Origin: Deltaproteobacteria bacterium
Lineage (GTDB): Bacteria > Desulfobacterota > Syntrophia > Syntrophales > UBA8958
Length of the DNA stretch: 64,000 bases
Reading direction: 5' to 3'
NCBI GenBank assembly: GCA_029553375.1
Contig: JAKPCH010000035.1
Span: forward strand, 44,144-108,143
Positions within the stretch are counted from its first letter, which is position 1. The number at the start of each line of letters is the position of its first letter. Shown piece by piece: positions 62,266 through 64,000 of the stretch. The position numbers and the translations under genes are program-made. The notes beneath the pieces are model-generated. The model worked only from the letters and a program-made list of their open reading frames with translations. It did no database searches and was not told where the DNA came from.

Positions 62266-63258
62266 TCAGAAACGTGCCTTCTTCCTCCTCTGTTCTACCG
62301 CATCCATGTTTTTCTTGCGCCATTCGATAAGGCGGCGCAAGCCCTCTTCCAGATCGACGCTCCAGGTGAAGCCGAGGTCTCTCTCCGCTGCGACGGGATC
62401 GCCGACGCGGTTGGTGACGAAGGTAAGACCCGCCGGTTCGTACTGGATCTGGAGATCCGAACCGGTAATCTTGAGGATCATCTCCGTCAACTCCTTAATT
62501 GAGGTTTTTATACCGCGTCCGACATTGTAAAAACCAAAGGGCACGTCACTTTTAAGGGCACATACGTTCGCCCGAGCTACGTCACTTACATAAATAAAAT
62601 CGTAGGATTGACTTCCATCACCATAGACCACGGGAGGTAAACCTTTATCTATATTGTCCAGAATCTTCATCATGACGGCGATATATGCGCCTTTATAGTC
62701 CTGGCGGGCGCCATAGACGTTCATGTACCGCAGTGCCACCCCTTCAAGACCGTAGCGTTTGTGAAAAGCCTTAAACATGTGCTCCCCTGCGATTTTTGTG
62801 GCACCGTAGAATGTCCAGTTATTGTAGGGGTGGTCTTCTCTGATCACATCGGTCAGGGAATCACCATAAACCGAAGCGGAAGAAGAATAGATCAGACGTT
62901 TCACCTTGTGGGCAACACAGGCTTCAAGGACGTTGAAGGTGCCGCGGATATTCACATCAAAGGCGGCCCGGGGGTATTCGTAACACTGAAGGAGCCACAG
63001 GGCTGCCAGATGTACAACACCGTCTATGCCTTTCATGGCTGAATCGAGAATGTCGGTCTGAAGGATGTCGCCTCCAATCTCGTAAATGCGGCAGCGAGGG
63101 TCTTTCAGGGCCTCCTCCAGATTCTCGGCCGTACCTCGACAAAAATTATCGTAGATAATGACTTCTTTTATATCTTCCTTGAGTAATTCCTCGACGACAT
63201 GGGAGCCGATCAGCCCCGCACCGCCGATGACCAAGATCTTTGCGCCCTTAATGTCCAT
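62266..63258 (-). CDS. NAD-dependent sugar-nucleotide epimerase/dehydratase
   Basis: A 330-residue extended short-chain dehydrogenase with VIGGAGLIGSHVVEELL, SSSASVYGDS, and FYGATKIAGE (Tyr-x3-Lys). The pattern is like UDP-glucose/GlcNAc 4-epimerases and WbpP. It is the first gene of the minus-strand polysaccharide run. The substrate is unresolved. Confidence 0.88.
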   Translation of the reverse strand: MDIKGAKILVIGGAGLIGSHVVEELLKEDIKEVIIYDNFCRGTAENLEEALKDPRCRIYEIGGDILQTDILDSAMKGIDGVVHLAALWLLQCYEYPRAAFDVNIRGTFNVLEACVAHKVKRLIYSSSASVYGDSLTDVIREDHPYNNWTFYGATKIAGEHMFKAFHKRYGLEGVALRYMNVYGARQDYKGAYIAVMMKILDNIDKGLPPVVYGDGSQSYDFIYVSDVARANVCALKSDVPFGFYNVGRGIKTSIKELTEMILKITGSDLQIQYEPAGLTFVTNRVGDPVAAERDLGFTWSVDLEEGLRRLIEWRKKNMDAVEQRRKKARF

Positions 63259-63462
63259 GTGTTTTATCCCTTCATATTTTGATCGTAACTGATGAAAGAG
63301 TACGCGTTCAGGTATGAGTATCCACGAGAAATATAATTATTATCCCAATATTGTAGAATCGCATCGACATGGATGAAAGAGGTTCCGAGGTGACGGCCGC
63401 CGACAGGTATGCCGGAGCTCCGGCATAGGTTAAATATTTGATATCATTCGGTAATTGACGAC
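63259..63462. other. intergenic region between the polysaccharide run and the ParB-like gene
   Basis: About 200 bases, AT-rich in its first half (in window order) and GC-rich in the middle. It holds the palindrome listed next. It should contain the promoter of the epimerase and later genes, but no convincing -35/-10 pair was found. Confidence 0.4.
63408..63427. repeat. perfect 20-bp palindrome
   Basis: TATGCCGGAG is followed immediately by its exact reverse complement CTCCGGCATA, without spacer. It lies 36 bases beyond the ParB-like stop codon. Neither side has a U-run, so a terminator is not well supported; a protein-binding or partition site is possible. Confidence 0.7.
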
Positions 63463-64000
63463 TCACGAAAAGTTTTGTCCCCGGATTTCCAGGCCGGCCA
63501 GGAGGCTGCCGATGGTCACCCGGAGGTCCTCCAGGGCCGCGGTGAAGGCGGTCTTCTCCTCATCCGTCCAGGGGGTGGGGTCGATGGTGCCGAGTTTGGT
63601 ATTGGCTTTGGTCACCCAGTCGATGAGTTCCTCCGGGGTGGCGGTGGTCTTTCTCTTTCTGGTGGCGGCGGCCTTGGCCTGCCTTTCCTTGTACTTGGCC
63701 CAGGCACTAAGCATGCCCCGGACCTGCTTCTTGCGGGCGATCTCGATGAGGGCGCTCTTGGAGACCTTGCGGTCACCCCGGCACTCGTCCCGGATCTCGG
63801 CAGGAAGGCGGTTGATGAGGAGGATGTCCGAGATGGTGGTCCGGGCACGGCCGATGACGCCGCTCAACTGCTCGTCCGTATACTTCTGCTCGTCCTTGAG
63901 GCGCTGGAGGGCCTCGGCCTCCTCCACGGCCGTGAGGTCCTGGCGCAAGAGATTCTCCACCAGGGCGATCTCCGCCTCGTCCCTGTCCACGTACAGGGCG
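63463..64000 (-). CDS. ParB/RepB/Spo0J-family partition protein, C-terminal part (5' end outside window)
   Basis: The frame is open to the window edge and encodes at least 178 residues. It begins inside the ParB core with DRDEAEIALVENLLRQDL (the family's ALVENLQREDL block), then a helix-turn-helix (YTDEQLSGVIGRARTTISDILL), a basic Lys/Arg linker and an unremarkable C-terminal region. ParB proteins bind parS-type sites and segregate plasmids or chromosomes. The divergent C-terminus suggests a plasmid, island or accessory type rather than the chromosomal ParB. No parA is visible within the window. Confidence 0.82.
   Translation of the reverse strand, partial: ALYVDRDEAEIALVENLLRQDLTAVEEAEALQRLKDEQKYTDEQLSGVIGRARTTISDILLINRLPAEIRDECRGDRKVSKSALIEIARKKQVRGMLSAWAKYKERQAKAAATRKRKTTATPEELIDWVTKANTKLGTIDPTPWTDEEKTAFTAALEDLRVTIGSLLAGLEIRGQNFS

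Noticed and set aside
63408..63427. The palindrome as an intrinsic terminator
   Set aside because: No U-run follows on either strand, and as a hairpin it would have only a 4-base loop in an 8-bp stem; a binding site fits better.
1..64000. CRISPR arrays, rRNA and tRNA genes
   Set aside because: No regularly spaced repeats and no recognisable tRNA or rRNA stretches were noticed on reading; a tRNAscan or Rfam search would settle it.

Overview
This is a GC-rich window from the chromosome of a Gram-negative bacterium with lipopolysaccharide. The gene order lysS-lolC-lolD-bamA-skp-lpxD-lpxA-Gfo/Idh-lpxB-msbA, the TRAP transporter, the phasin/UbiB block and the olefin genes fit best with Desulfobacterota (former Deltaproteobacteria). 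That placement is inferred from gene content and was not tested by a search. No rRNA, tRNA, CRISPR array or transposase was seen.

Region 1 (1-9242) is mixed metabolism and envelope. It holds the tail of an alpha/beta hydrolase, mobB with a small membrane protein, an unrecognised cytosolic protein, a three-gene TRAP transporter, an outer-membrane barrel, a YihY-type membrane protein fused to a cyclic-nucleotide-binding domain, and a B12-type radical SAM protein. A 301-bp AT-rich gap follows.

Region 2 (9243-19939) is the most distinctive. A minus-strand operon encodes a complete long-chain olefin pathway (oleA, a second KAS III-like protein, oleB, oleC, oleD). It diverges from a plus-strand block of phasin-like protein, UbiB-type kinase, second phasin-like protein, LolA-like periplasmic protein and outer-membrane barrel. 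The second KAS III-like protein lacks the catalytic His but keeps the OleA-type glutamate, so the condensing enzyme is probably a heterodimer. The intergenic region holds two back-to-back promoters around a 9-bp inverted repeat.

Region 3 (19952-39720) is housekeeping and LPS assembly: an IMPase-type phosphatase, a RodZ-like protein, tatA, ssb and lysS. Then comes a tightly packed plus-strand run for lipoprotein release, beta-barrel assembly, lipid A synthesis and export (lpxD, lpxA, a GnnA-like oxidoreductase, lpxB, msbA, lpxK, lpxL) and inner-core heptose addition (waaF, gmhB, waaC), ending in a 56-residue Trm112-type protein. fabZ and waaA are not in the run.

Region 4 (39692-63258, all minus strand) is a surface-polysaccharide cluster. 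It has a CapD/PglF-type dehydratase, sugar aminotransferases, an orphan E1 alpha/beta thiamine-diphosphate enzyme, a PglC-type initiating transferase, glycosyltransferases, two asparagine-synthetase-like amidotransferases, two formyltransferases, a deacetylase-like protein, a flippase and two epimerases. About 51.5-59.1 kb is strikingly AT-rich and probably came in by horizontal transfer. A methyltransferase gene (47566-48378) is interrupted by one in-frame TAG. The window ends in the 3' part of a ParB-like gene next to a perfect 20-bp palindrome.
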